A stretch of 64,000 nucleotides of DNA, from NCBI RefSeq assembly GCF_040750475.1, contig NZ_JABJVY010000002.1:293462-357461 (forward strand), read 5' to 3'. The notes under the pieces are model-generated. The model searched no databases. It had not been told where the DNA came from and saw only the letters and a list, made by a program, of their open reading frames with translations. Shown piece by piece: positions 25,143 through 33,792 of this stretch. Both the position numbers and the translations under genes were made by a program. The first letter of the stretch is position 1; each line of letters begins with the position of its first letter. Source of the stretch: Amorphus sp040750475. Lineage in GTDB: Bacteria; Pseudomonadota; Alphaproteobacteria; Rhizobiales; Amorphaceae.

Positions 25143-25880
25143 ATGGCCACCGACCTGCGTTGGCGACGCATCCTTCTGAAGCTCTCGGGCGAGGCGTTGA
25201 CCGGCAAGGGCGGTTTCGGGATCGATCCTGCCGTCACCAGCCGCATCGCCGATGAAATCAAGCAGGTTGTCGAGCTCGGCGGCCAGGTCGGCGTCGTGGT
25301 CGGCGGCGGCAATTTCGTTCGCGGCGCTCAGATCGCGTCCAGTGGTCTCGATCGCGTCAGCGGCGACCATATGGGCATGCTGGCGACGGTCATGAACGCG
25401 CTTGCACTCAATGCGGCGCTGACCTCGCGGGGCGTGCCGGCCCGGGTGCTGTCGGCCATCGCCGTTCCGACGATTTGCGATTCCTTCACCCAGCGTGCCG
25501 CGCTCGGCCACTTTCAGGCCGGTCGCGTGGTGTTGTTCGCCGGCGGCACGGGGAACCCCTTTTTCACGACCGATACCGGAGCGGTGCTGCGCGCCGTGGA
25601 GATGGGATGCGAGGTGGTGATGAAGGGCACCCAGGTCGACGGGGTCTATAGTGCCGATCCCAAAACCGACCCGACGGCGAGCCGATTCGATCGTCTGACG
25701 CACCGTGAAGTGCTCGCGCGCGGTCTTTCGGTTATGGACGCCACCGCAATCGCCCTTGCTCGCGACAACCGGATTCCGGTAAGCGTGTTCTCAATCGGCG
25801 AGCCTGGTGCGTTCGTGGCGGTTGCGGCTGGGGGAGGCCGCTCCACGTTGGTCACGGTCGAAGACGCCAACTCGGGGTGA
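25143..25880 (+). CDS. pyrH: UMP kinase
   Basis: Phosphorylates UMP to UDP in pyrimidine synthesis. The 245-residue product starts MATDLRWRRILLKLSGEAL and carries KLSGEAL (about 13-19), VVVGGGNFVRG (about 55-65), and the GTGNPFFTTDT nucleotide region (about 137-147), all typical of the bacterial hexameric enzyme of the amino-acid-kinase fold. Upstream, 170 bases separate it from the tsf terminator. frr follows after 40 bases on the same strand. Confidence 0.96.
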   Translation: MATDLRWRRILLKLSGEALTGKGGFGIDPAVTSRIADEIKQVVELGGQVGVVVGGGNFVRGAQIASSGLDRVSGDHMGMLATVMNALALNAALTSRGVPARVLSAIAVPTICDSFTQRAALGHFQAGRVVLFAGGTGNPFFTTDTGAVLRAVEMGCEVVMKGTQVDGVYSADPKTDPTASRFDRLTHREVLARGLSVMDATAIALARDNRIPVSVFSIGEPGAFVAVAAGGGRSTLVTVEDANSG

Positions 25881-25920
25881 GTCCTGGGCTTCGAGGCCAA
25901 CCGATCCCAATGAGGCAAGA

Positions 25921-26484
25921 ATGACGGATACCGCGCTCGATCTTGAAGATATCAAACGTCGCATGCAGGGGGCCATCAGCGTTCTGCGCCAGGATCTGGC
26001 GGGGCTGCGGACCGGTCGGGCGTCGAGCAGCATGCTCGATCCGATCCAGGTTGAGATGTACGGCAGCCACATGCCGCTGAACCAGGTTGCGACCATCTCC
26101 GTGCCGGAGGCGCGGATGATTTCAGTTCAGGTTTGGGACCGGTCAGCAGTCGGTGCGGTGGAGCGCGCGATTCGTGAGTCCTCGCTCGGGCTCAATCCGG
26201 TGGTCGAAGGCCAGTTGATGCGGATTCCGATCCCGGAGTTGAATGCCGAGCGTCGCCAGGAGCTGGTGCGCGTCGCGCACAAATATGCCGAGCAGGCGAA
26301 GGTGTCCGTTCGTCACGTCCGCCGCGACGGCATGGAAGAGATCAAGCTCTTGGAAAAAGAGGGCGAGATCAGCCAGGACGACAGCCGTGTCCTGTCCGAG
26401 CGGGTTCAGAAGCTGACCGATGATTCCGTGGCGGAGATCGATCAGGTGCTGAGCCAGAAGGAACAGGAAATCACGCAGGTCTGA
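25921..26484 (+). CDS. frr: Ribosome recycling factor
   Basis: Splits the post-termination ribosome together with EF-G. The 187-residue length is typical. The long-helix bundle is clear: LRTGRASSSMLDPIQVEMYG (about 29-48) and, towards the end, the charged VRHVRRDGMEEIKLLEKEGE segment (about 128-147), with MRIPIPELNAERRQELVR in between. It lies in the conserved pyrH-frr-uppS order. Confidence 0.97.
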   Translation: MTDTALDLEDIKRRMQGAISVLRQDLAGLRTGRASSSMLDPIQVEMYGSHMPLNQVATISVPEARMISVQVWDRSAVGAVERAIRESSLGLNPVVEGQLMRIPIPELNAERRQELVRVAHKYAEQAKVSVRHVRRDGMEEIKLLEKEGEISQDDSRVLSERVQKLTDDSVAEIDQVLSQKEQEITQV

Positions 26485-26655
26485 TTGTGTTTGCGGGCCG
26501 CGACGAGAACCGCGCCCGCGCCCCCCGTATTCGTTTCGGTCACGCCCTTGGCGAGCGGCAAGCAACCGCAAGGCGTGACGGGATCTTCAAAAGCGTTGCC
26601 AAACGGTTTTGAGGTCCGTGATTTCCGTTCTTACCGGTCAGTGAGGCCGTTGAAA

Positions 26656-27426
26656 ATGTCCGTCTTGGGAGGGGTGTCGGCGCGCCCGGATTTCGATACG
26701 GAAGCACCGACCGTGCCGGTTCATATCGGCATCATCATGGACGGCAACGGTCGCTGGGCCGAGGCGCGAGGGCTGCCGCGGGTCGCCGGCCATCGCAAAG
26801 GCGTCGATGCGCTGCGGCGCACGGTTCGTCACGCCGCTAAGCTCGGCGTGCGCCATCTGACCGTGTTCAGCTTTTCGTCGGAGAACTGGTCGCGCCCGGC
26901 TCAGGAAGTTGCGAGCCTCATGGGGCTTTTACGACGGTTCATCGAGCAGGATTTGCGCGAGCTCGATCAGAACAACATTCGGGTTCGTCCGATCGGGCGC
27001 CGCGACAATCTTTCCAAGGAAATCAACGAGTTGCTGACGCACGCGGAAGAGACGACGCGTGCCAACACCGGCATGACGCTTCTGGTCGCGTTCAACTATG
27101 GCGGGCGTGACGAGATCGCCCGGGCTTGCCGGATCGTGGCGGAGCGTGTTGCGGCCGGGGAGATTGCCGCCGACGCGGTCGATGAGACGCTGATCGCGTC
27201 GTATCTCGATACCGCCGGCATCCCGGACCCCGATCTGATCATTCGTACCAGCGGCGAGAGTCGGCTGTCCAACTTTCTCATGTGGCAGGCGGCTTACGCG
27301 GAGTTCGTGTTCGTGCCGGAGCTCTGGCCGGATTTCGACGAAGCGGCTCTGGAAGCGGCATTGAGCGAGTTCCGCAACCGCAACCGCCGGTTCGGAGGGG
27401 TGGTGGCCGGCGTCACCGGCGGATAG
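26656..27426 (+). CDS. uppS: Undecaprenyl diphosphate synthase
   Basis: A cis-prenyltransferase making the C55 lipid carrier for peptidoglycan and O-antigen. The 256-residue product has the catalytic HIGIIMDGNGRWAEARG block (about 22-38, Asp in MDGNGRW), FSSENWSRP, and the C-terminal DLIIRTSGESRLSNFLMWQ signature (about 194-212) that binds pyrophosphate. The start MSVLGG at 26656 is the first ATG within normal distance. It is followed by cdsA with only two bases between stop and start. Confidence 0.95.
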   Translation: MSVLGGVSARPDFDTEAPTVPVHIGIIMDGNGRWAEARGLPRVAGHRKGVDALRRTVRHAAKLGVRHLTVFSFSSENWSRPAQEVASLMGLLRRFIEQDLRELDQNNIRVRPIGRRDNLSKEINELLTHAEETTRANTGMTLLVAFNYGGRDEIARACRIVAERVAAGEIAADAVDETLIASYLDTAGIPDPDLIIRTSGESRLSNFLMWQAAYAEFVFVPELWPDFDEAALEAALSEFRNRNRRFGGVVAGVTGG

Positions 27427-27428
27427 CC

Positions 27429-28310
27429 GTGTCGCGCCCTTCTCGCAACGGCCCGCACATTGACGCAGATCTGATCCGACGGGTGGTGTCGTCGGCCGTC
27501 CTGGCGCCGGCGGCGTTGCTGCTCGCCTGGGCGGGGGATGGCTATTTCGCGTTCGGTCTCGTCCTGCTCGGCCTGGTGGTGATGGTGGAATGGTTCCGCA
27601 TGATCGCGGTGCCGTGGCGCTCGATTGCGTTCCTGGTGGCGGTCGGGGCTCTGGCGGGCGCCGCGCTGGTGACCTTTTTCCGCGATGTGGCCTCCGCTGT
27701 CGCGCTGCTTCTGGCGGGGGTGGCGATGACGGGCCTCGCGGTGACCACGGTGACGGCAGCGGGCCGGCCCCGGCGAGGCGTCAGGGCCTGGACGGCCGGC
27801 GGGCTCGCCTATGCCGGCTTCGGGGTTGTGGCGTTCATGGCGCTTCGCCAGGGCGAGCGTGGATTTCTGGTGGTCCTGCTTCTGTTCGCGGTGGGCTGGG
27901 CCACCGACATTCTCGCTTTTTTCGTAGGACGCACATTCGGCGGCCCGAAGCTTTGGCCGTCGGTCTCGCCCAAGAAGACCTGGTCGGGAGCGATCGGCGG
28001 CCTCGCGGCCGGCGGTGTGGCCGGCTGGCTGTTGATGTGGGCGGCCGGGGTATCGGTATCGACGCTTGGGGTGGCTGTGTTTCTTGCGCTGTCGATCGTG
28101 GCTCAGCTTGGAGACCTCTTGGAATCGGGCGCCAAGCGCCGCTTTGGCCTTAAGGATTCCGGGCGTCTCATTCCGGGCCACGGTGGGCTCATGGATCGTG
28201 TCGACGGCATCCTGGCCGCTGGCGTGCTTGCGCTCATCGTGGGCGTGGCGGCCAATGCGCCGGGCGGGCCCTCGGCCGGATTTTTCAGTGTGATCGGAGC
28301 CGGCGGATGA
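27429..28310 (+). CDS. cdsA: Phosphatidate cytidylyltransferase
   Basis: Makes CDP-diacylglycerol, the precursor of all phospholipids. A 293-residue polytopic membrane protein with about seven hydrophobic segments. The C-terminal CDP-alcohol signature is intact: KRRFGLKDSGRLIPGHGG followed by LMDRVDG (about 236-260), with the metal-binding aspartates. The start is GTG at 27429, just after the uppS stop codon. It overlaps dxr by four bases. Confidence 0.93.
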   Translation: MSRPSRNGPHIDADLIRRVVSSAVLAPAALLLAWAGDGYFAFGLVLLGLVVMVEWFRMIAVPWRSIAFLVAVGALAGAALVTFFRDVASAVALLLAGVAMTGLAVTTVTAAGRPRRGVRAWTAGGLAYAGFGVVAFMALRQGERGFLVVLLLFAVGWATDILAFFVGRTFGGPKLWPSVSPKKTWSGAIGGLAAGGVAGWLLMWAAGVSVSTLGVAVFLALSIVAQLGDLLESGAKRRFGLKDSGRLIPGHGGLMDRVDGILAAGVLALIVGVAANAPGGPSAGFFSVIGAGG

Positions 28311-29494
28311 GCCAATCCTTGCCCCTGCGTGTCGTCGTTCTCGGGGCCACCGGTTCGATCGGAACGGCAACGCTTGACGTGATGTCTCAGGCGCCCGACC
28401 GGTTTCGGCTGGTCGGGATCGCCGCGCACCGCAACGCCGATGCGCTTGCCGACATCGCCAAACGCCATCGGCCGGAGCGGGTCGTGATTGCCGACGAAGG
28501 CCAAGAGGGCGCATTGGCCGACGCGCTCGCGGGAACCGGCATCGCGACGGCGGCCGGCCTGGCGGCACTGACCGATCTCGGCGCGATGCCGGCGGATATC
28601 GTCGTGGCGGCGATCAGCGGTGCGGCGGGACTGGCGCCGACGCTCGCCGCCATTCGCACTGGAACACGGGTGGCGATCGCCAACAAAGAGTGCCTGGTGA
28701 CCGCAGGCTCGCTTGTCATGGCGGAGGCGAAGCGCGCCGGCGCCACCATCCTGCCCGTCGATTCGGAGCACAACGCCATCTTCCAGGTGTTCGAGGACAA
28801 TGCGCTCGACGCGATCGAAGAGGTGATCCTGACGGCGTCGGGCGGTCCATTCCGGACCTGGGACCGGGCGAAGATGGCTGCGGCCGGGCCCGAGCAGGCC
28901 TTGAAGCATCCCAACTGGTCGATGGGCGCGAAAATCACCATCGATTCGGCTACCTTGATGAACAAGGGGCTGGAGCTGATCGAGGCATACCATCTGTTTC
29001 CGGTCCGCCCCGACCAGCTTTCCGTTGTGGTGCACCCGCAATCGATCGTGCACGGGCTCGTGCGCTACTCCGATGGCTCCTGTCTGGCGCAGCTCGGGAC
29101 GCCGGACATGCGCACCCCGATCGCCAACTGCCTGAATTGGCCGGATCGCGCGCCAACGCGCGTCAAGCCGCTTGATTTGGTCGAGATCGGGAGCCTGACC
29201 TTTGAAGCGCCGGATCTTGACCGCTTCGAATGTCTGGGTCTCGCCATGGCGGCGCTTCGTCGCGGGGAGGGGGCTCCGACGTTGCTCAATGCGGCGAACG
29301 AGGTGGCTGTGTTCGCCTTTTTGGAGAAGCGGATCGGCTTTCTGGATATCGCCGCGTGCGTGGAGCGGGTTCTTAATTCCGCCGAACGTGCCCATATGGT
29401 GTCGGAACCGAAGTCGCTGGACGACGTGGCGGCGCTTGATGCCTATGCGCGCCGGACGGCGAAAGAAGCGATTTCGGAATTGGCAAGGGCTTGA
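28307..29494 (+). CDS. dxr: 1-deoxy-D-xylulose 5-phosphate reductoisomerase
   Basis: The second enzyme of the MEP isoprenoid pathway, supplying the precursor chain used by UppS nearby. The 395-residue protein has the NADPH motif LGATGSIGTATLDV (about 10-23), the metal-binding PVDSEHNAIFQ block (about 149-159, Asp and Glu ligands), and the flexible-loop GGPFRTW with KHPNWSMGAKITIDSATLMNK split around the active site (about 204-224). The ATG overlaps the cdsA stop codon. A family 1 repeat follows the gene. Confidence 0.97.
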   Translation: MSQSLPLRVVVLGATGSIGTATLDVMSQAPDRFRLVGIAAHRNADALADIAKRHRPERVVIADEGQEGALADALAGTGIATAAGLAALTDLGAMPADIVVAAISGAAGLAPTLAAIRTGTRVAIANKECLVTAGSLVMAEAKRAGATILPVDSEHNAIFQVFEDNALDAIEEVILTASGGPFRTWDRAKMAAAGPEQALKHPNWSMGAKITIDSATLMNKGLELIEAYHLFPVRPDQLSVVVHPQSIVHGLVRYSDGSCLAQLGTPDMRTPIANCLNWPDRAPTRVKPLDLVEIGSLTFEAPDLDRFECLGLAMAALRRGEGAPTLLNAANEVAVFAFLEKRIGFLDIAACVERVLNSAERAHMVSEPKSLDDVAALDAYARRTAKEAISELARA

Positions 29495-29553
29495 TCGCGG
29501 GCGGGCGCACGCATCGACTTGCTTCCCCGCGGTACGGGCTTTTGACGCGCTTT

Positions 29554-29667
29554 GAGCCTTTCCGCTCTGATGGAAACATCTGAGCGACAAGAAACGGTTC
29601 CAAATTCAATTGTTTGAGCAAGTGCTTATCGTTCAGATCGATTCAATTCGAACGGGACATGCTCTAG
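29554..29667. repeat. Intergenic repeat family 1, copy B
   Basis: Begins GAGCCTTTCCGCTCTGATGG with stem CGCTCTGATG/CATCTGAGCG (one mismatch), continues through GACAAGAAACGGTTCC, CAAATTCAATTG and CTTATCGTTCAGATCG, and ends GAACGGGACATGCTCTAG. It fills most of the gap between dxr and rseP. Copy C shares the first hairpin and the GGGACATGCTCTAG end. Confidence 0.8.
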
Positions 29668-29686
29668 CGACGAGGACGGACGGACG

Positions 29687-30823
29687 ATGGACCTGATCAG
29701 CGGATACGGCACAACGATCCTCTCTTATATTGTGCCTTTTCTGTTCGTGCTGACCATCGTCGTCTTCTTTCACGAGCTGGGCCACTTCCTGGTGGCTCGC
29801 TGGTGCGGCGTCGCGGTGCGGACGTTCTCCATCGGCTTTGGGCCGGAACTCTTCGGCTGGAATGACCGCCACGGAACGCGCTGGCGCGTCGCGCTGGTCC
29901 CGCTCGGTGGCTATGTCCGCTTCGAGGGAGACGAGAACGCCGCCAGCGTTCCGGACCATGACGCCATCGCGCACATGTCCGACCAGGAGCGCGCCACCAG
30001 CTTCTTTCTGAAGCCGGTCTGGCAGCGGGCGGCGGTCGTGGCCGCAGGGCCGGCGGCGAATTTCGTGTTGGCGATCGTGATTTTCACGGTCTTGTTCGTG
30101 GCGTTCGGCCGGCCGATGACGGCTGCGCAGGTCGATACCGTGCAGCCGGACTCTCCGGCGGCGGTCGCCGGCTTTGAGCCGGGCGACGTGATCGTGTCGA
30201 TCGACGGGCACAAGATCGAAGCTTTCTCCGACGTGCAGCGAATGGTCTCCGGAAGTGCGGAGGTGCCGTTGTCCTTCACCGTCAACCGCGGCGGCACGCA
30301 CGTCGATCTGACGGCGACGCCGGAGTTCCGCGAGGTGTCCGATGGTTTCGGCAACACCCATCGAATCGGCGTGCTCGGCATCAGCCGGGCGACCGATGCG
30401 GCGTCGGTGGAGACCAAGACCTATTCGCTACCGGCCGCCTTCCTGGCCGGGGTGGGGGAGACTTGGTTCATCGTGGAGCGGACGGCGTCCTATGTCGCCG
30501 GTGTCGTGGTCGGGCGGGAATCGGCCGATCAGCTCGGTGGTCCGATTCGGGTCGCCCAGGTGTCCAGCCAGGTGGCAACGCTCGGGATTACGGCGCTGAT
30601 CAACCTCGCCGCCGTGCTGTCGGTCTCGATCGGCCTGATCAATCTGTTGCCGATTCCCATGCTCGATGGCGGGCATCTGGTCTTCTACGGCATCGAGGCC
30701 GCGCGCGGTCGTCCGCTGTCGGAGCGCTCCCAGGACATCGGATTTCGGATCGGGCTCGCGCTCGTTCTGATGCTGATGATCTTCGCGACCTTCAACGACA
30801 TCCGCCAGATCGCAGGGTCATGA
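29687..30823 (+). CDS. rseP: Site-2 intramembrane protease RseP
   Basis: An inner-membrane zinc protease that cleaves membrane anchors during envelope stress signalling. The product is 378 residues. The zinc motif HELGH is at 29-33 within the first helix, a PDZ domain spans about 125-220 (PDSPAAVAGFEPGDVIVSIDG), and the third metal ligand is in the LLPIPMLDGGHL helix (about 320-331). Only one PDZ domain is evident, as expected for this shorter type. It sits before bamA, the usual alphaproteobacterial order. Confidence 0.95.
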   Translation: MDLISGYGTTILSYIVPFLFVLTIVVFFHELGHFLVARWCGVAVRTFSIGFGPELFGWNDRHGTRWRVALVPLGGYVRFEGDENAASVPDHDAIAHMSDQERATSFFLKPVWQRAAVVAAGPAANFVLAIVIFTVLFVAFGRPMTAAQVDTVQPDSPAAVAGFEPGDVIVSIDGHKIEAFSDVQRMVSGSAEVPLSFTVNRGGTHVDLTATPEFREVSDGFGNTHRIGVLGISRATDAASVETKTYSLPAAFLAGVGETWFIVERTASYVAGVVVGRESADQLGGPIRVAQVSSQVATLGITALINLAAVLSVSIGLINLLPIPMLDGGHLVFYGIEAARGRPLSERSQDIGFRIGLALVLMLMIFATFNDIRQIAGS

Positions 30824-31239
30824 GAATCCGACTTGGGTAATTTCTTCCGTGGCGCGAAGCGCGCTGAAGGCGCCATCCTAAGGATGTGTCAATCAACAGT
30901 GCTCGCGTAAAAATAATCCGTCAGGGTTAAGGCCGAATTAACGCTGCTGCCCCGGAAAGTCGGAAAAATCCTGACTTTTAGGGGGTATAAACGCATTTTG
31001 CGGCGCAACCCACTTGCCGAACGCGGCCAGAATCCGCCATTTCTCCCGCTCTTGTCCGGCGCTTCGGGCAAGCGTGTCGAACGGGCCACGGTTTCCCTGG
31101 AATCGTGGGAGTGACCCGGTGGCTCGTCTTGCTTCGGCGCCAAAAGCCTGCAATACCAACCGCATCGCAGATCGTAACGCGTAGGCATGCCGCTGTCTGT
31201 CGGCGGAAGATGCGGAGCACAGAGGGCCAATCCCCCGCA
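30824..31239. other. rseP-bamA intergenic region
   Basis: A 416-base gap with no convincing gene other than possible N-terminal extensions of bamA. It is locally A+T-rich at 30890-30990, where an exact TTAA-N7-TTAA site lies. It presumably holds a bamA promoter, though no clear -35/-10 pair was found. Confidence 0.5.
30927..30941. promoter_or_regulatory. Exact CtrA-type box upstream of bamA
   Basis: TTAA at 30927-30930 and TTAA at 30938-30941 are separated by seven bases (GGCCGAA), an exact match to the CtrA consensus TTAA-N7-TTAA. It lies about 300 bases before the bamA start. The sequence match is direct; regulation is inference. Confidence 0.5.
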
Positions 31240-33600
31240 ATGCACGCTACTCCCGACTTGATCCGTAAGATCACTCTCGCCCTCGCCCTTTTCGTGATCG
31301 CGGCGGTTGCCGCGCCCATGGGCTCGCTTGTTTCCGCGACGCCGGCTGAAGCGGCGGTGGTGCGTTCCATCGATGTTGAGGGCAATACCCGGATCGATCC
31401 GGAGACCGTGCGGGCTTACCTCACGATCAAACCCGGTCAATCGTTCGGGCCGAGCGACATCGACCAGTCGATCGAAAGCCTGTTTGCCACCGGCCTGTTC
31501 GCCGATGTGCAGATTGTGCAGCGCGGTTCGACCCTGGTCGTCACCGTTCGCGAAAACCCGATCATTAACCGCGTGAATTTCGAGGGCAATCGTGGCCTTT
31601 CGGATGAAACGCTGGCCGGTGTGGTGCAATCCAAGGAGCGCTCCGTTCTGACCCGCGCGCGGGTGCAGTCCGACGTCGAGCGGATCCTGGAGACCTACCG
31701 TCGCCGCGGCAACTATCAGGCCAGCGTCGAGCCGAAGATCATCGATCTCCAGCAGAACCGCGTCGACCTCGTGTTCGAGATCAACGAGGGCGGCAAGACC
31801 GAGGTTGCGCGCATCACCTTCATCGGTAACGACCATTTCTCCGACGGTCGCTTGCGTGATGTGATCAAGACGCGTCAGTCCGGCTATCTCGGCTGGCTCC
31901 GGACCACGGACACCTACGACCCGGACCGGTTCGCCGCCGACCAGGAACTGCTGCGCCGCTTCTATTACAACCACGGCTATGCGGACTTCCGCATCATCTC
32001 CTCGGTTGCCGACTTCGATCGCGAGCGTAACACCTTCTTCATCACCTACACGGTCGAAGAGGGCCCGCAGTACCGGTTCGGCGATATCGACATCGACACC
32101 ACGCTGAGCTCGCTCGACCCGGAAAAGATGCGGGGCGATTTGGAGACCCGGTCCGGCCGCGTCTACTCCTCCGAGCTGGTCGAGAAGTCGCTTGAGAACC
32201 TGACGATTGCCGCCTCCGGCAAGGGCTATCCGTTCGCTCAGGTCCGTCCTCGCGGTCAGCGCGATTTCGAGAACCACACCATCTCGATCAGCTATCAGAT
32301 CGACGAGGGGCCGCGCGCCTACATCGAGCGGATCAACATCATCGGCAACACGTCGACCCGGGACTACGTGATCCGGCGTGAGTTCGACATCGTCGAAGGT
32401 GATGCCTACAACCGCGTGCTGGTGGATCGCGCCGAGCGCCGCCTCAATCAGCTCGGTTTCTTCGAGACGGTGCGGATCGCGACCGAGCAGGGCTCGTCCC
32501 CCGACCGCGTGATCGTCAATGTCTACGTGGAAGAGAAGCCGACCGGTAAGGTCTCCTTCGGTGTGGGCTACTCCAGCTCCGACGGCATCATTGGCGACGT
32601 CTCGATCGAGGAGCGCAACTTCCTCGGCCGCGGCCAGTACGTGAAGTTCCTCGTCGGTGGCGGCGAGAACTCGACCAACGTCGAATTCTCCTTCACCGAG
32701 CCCTTCTTCCTGGGCCGGCGGATCGCGGCGGGCTTCGATGTCTACAATCGGACCGACGACGCCGACTCCACGCAGTCCTACGACCAGACCTTGACGGGCG
32801 GCACCTTGCGGTTCGGCTTCCCGCTGAACGACGACACCACGCTGCAGCCCTTCTACAAGATCTACAATCGTGACATCGACATCCCGGATTTCACGACCGA
32901 GCAGAACTGCTTCCAGAACCAGAACTACATCTCGGATGCGGTCTGTCAGTCGCAGGGCTCCAAGCTGACGTCGATGATCGGTGCGTCGTTGATCTACAAC
33001 ACGCTCGACAACCAGAACTTCCCGCGGGACGGCATCTACGCCAAGTTCACGCAGGAATTCGCCGGCGTGGGGGGGGACACCCACTTCACCCGGACCAATG
33101 CCGAGGCGCGTTTCTATAAGGAAATCGTCCCGGCGTGGGGTGTGGTCGGCTCGGTCCGTGGTCAGGGCGGTATCATCGAGCCCACGAAGGATGGTCTGGA
33201 CCTTCAGGATCAGTACTTCATCGGTGGTTCGGTTATCCGCGGCTTCGACACCTCCGGTATCGGTCCGCGCGACGCCAACACCGGCGATGCGCTGGGTGGC
33301 CGCTACTACATCGCCGGTAGCGTCGAGGCGACCTTCCCGCTGCCGCTGATCCCGGAAGAGATCGGCTTCTCCGGTGCGGTGTTCAGTGACGCTGGTTCGC
33401 TCTGGGGTGTCGATCCGGACGACGTGCCGAGCGGAGTGAACGTGGTGTCGGACGACTTCGACCTGCGCTGGACGGCCGGCTTCGGTATCCTCTGGAATTC
33501 GCCGCTTGGCCCGCTCCGTGCCGACTTCGCCTGGCCGATCGTGAAGAACGACGCGGATGAGACCCAGGTCTTCCGGATCGGTGGCGGTACCCGCTTCTAA
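31240..33600 (+). CDS. bamA: Outer membrane assembly factor BamA
   Basis: The Omp85 protein that inserts beta-barrel proteins into the outer membrane. The 786-residue product has a signal peptide (about 1-37, cleaved near PAEA), five POTRA domains (about 38-440) and a C-terminal 16-strand barrel ending in Phe (GGGTRF), the outer-membrane assembly signal. A two-cysteine loop (NCFQNQNYISDAVCQSQ) in the barrel is probably a disulfide-closed extracellular loop. The chosen ATG gives a compact signal peptide; an in-frame ATG at 31210 would add ten residues. It is preceded by rseP and followed by lpxD. Confidence 0.95.
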   Translation: MHATPDLIRKITLALALFVIAAVAAPMGSLVSATPAEAAVVRSIDVEGNTRIDPETVRAYLTIKPGQSFGPSDIDQSIESLFATGLFADVQIVQRGSTLVVTVRENPIINRVNFEGNRGLSDETLAGVVQSKERSVLTRARVQSDVERILETYRRRGNYQASVEPKIIDLQQNRVDLVFEINEGGKTEVARITFIGNDHFSDGRLRDVIKTRQSGYLGWLRTTDTYDPDRFAADQELLRRFYYNHGYADFRIISSVADFDRERNTFFITYTVEEGPQYRFGDIDIDTTLSSLDPEKMRGDLETRSGRVYSSELVEKSLENLTIAASGKGYPFAQVRPRGQRDFENHTISISYQIDEGPRAYIERINIIGNTSTRDYVIRREFDIVEGDAYNRVLVDRAERRLNQLGFFETVRIATEQGSSPDRVIVNVYVEEKPTGKVSFGVGYSSSDGIIGDVSIEERNFLGRGQYVKFLVGGGENSTNVEFSFTEPFFLGRRIAAGFDVYNRTDDADSTQSYDQTLTGGTLRFGFPLNDDTTLQPFYKIYNRDIDIPDFTTEQNCFQNQNYISDAVCQSQGSKLTSMIGASLIYNTLDNQNFPRDGIYAKFTQEFAGVGGDTHFTRTNAEARFYKEIVPAWGVVGSVRGQGGIIEPTKDGLDLQDQYFIGGSVIRGFDTSGIGPRDANTGDALGGRYYIAGSVEATFPLPLIPEEIGFSGAVFSDAGSLWGVDPDDVPSGVNVVSDDFDLRWTAGFGILWNSPLGPLRADFAWPIVKNDADETQVFRIGGGTRF

Positions 33601-33738
33601 CGGAGGGCCGGACAAACGGGCCCCGTGCGCGGAGGGGTGTGATCCGGTCATTGGCTTCTCGTCAGACGTCGCGACGTGGCACTGACGGGACGCGAGATCC
33701 GAGGTCGTTCCGATCCAGATGCGCGTTCGGTGTTTTGG

Positions 33739-33764
33739 GAACGGGCCGCAGTCGCGGCCCGTTC
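33739..33764. terminator. Strong hairpin between bamA and lpxD
   Basis: A perfect 11-base-pair stem, GAACGGGCCGC (33739-33749) with GCGGCCCGTTC (33754-33764), and a four-base loop. Only GACGTTTTG follows, so it is weak as an intrinsic terminator. It may partly terminate or protect the bamA transcript before lpxD. Confidence 0.5.
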
Positions 33765-33792
33765 GACGTTTTGCCGGAGACTTGAGGTCCAG

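Noticed and set aside
30889..33651. A 920-codon minus-strand frame opposite bamA
   Set aside because: Antisense to a confirmed gene with signal peptide and complete domains; the translation has no family features.
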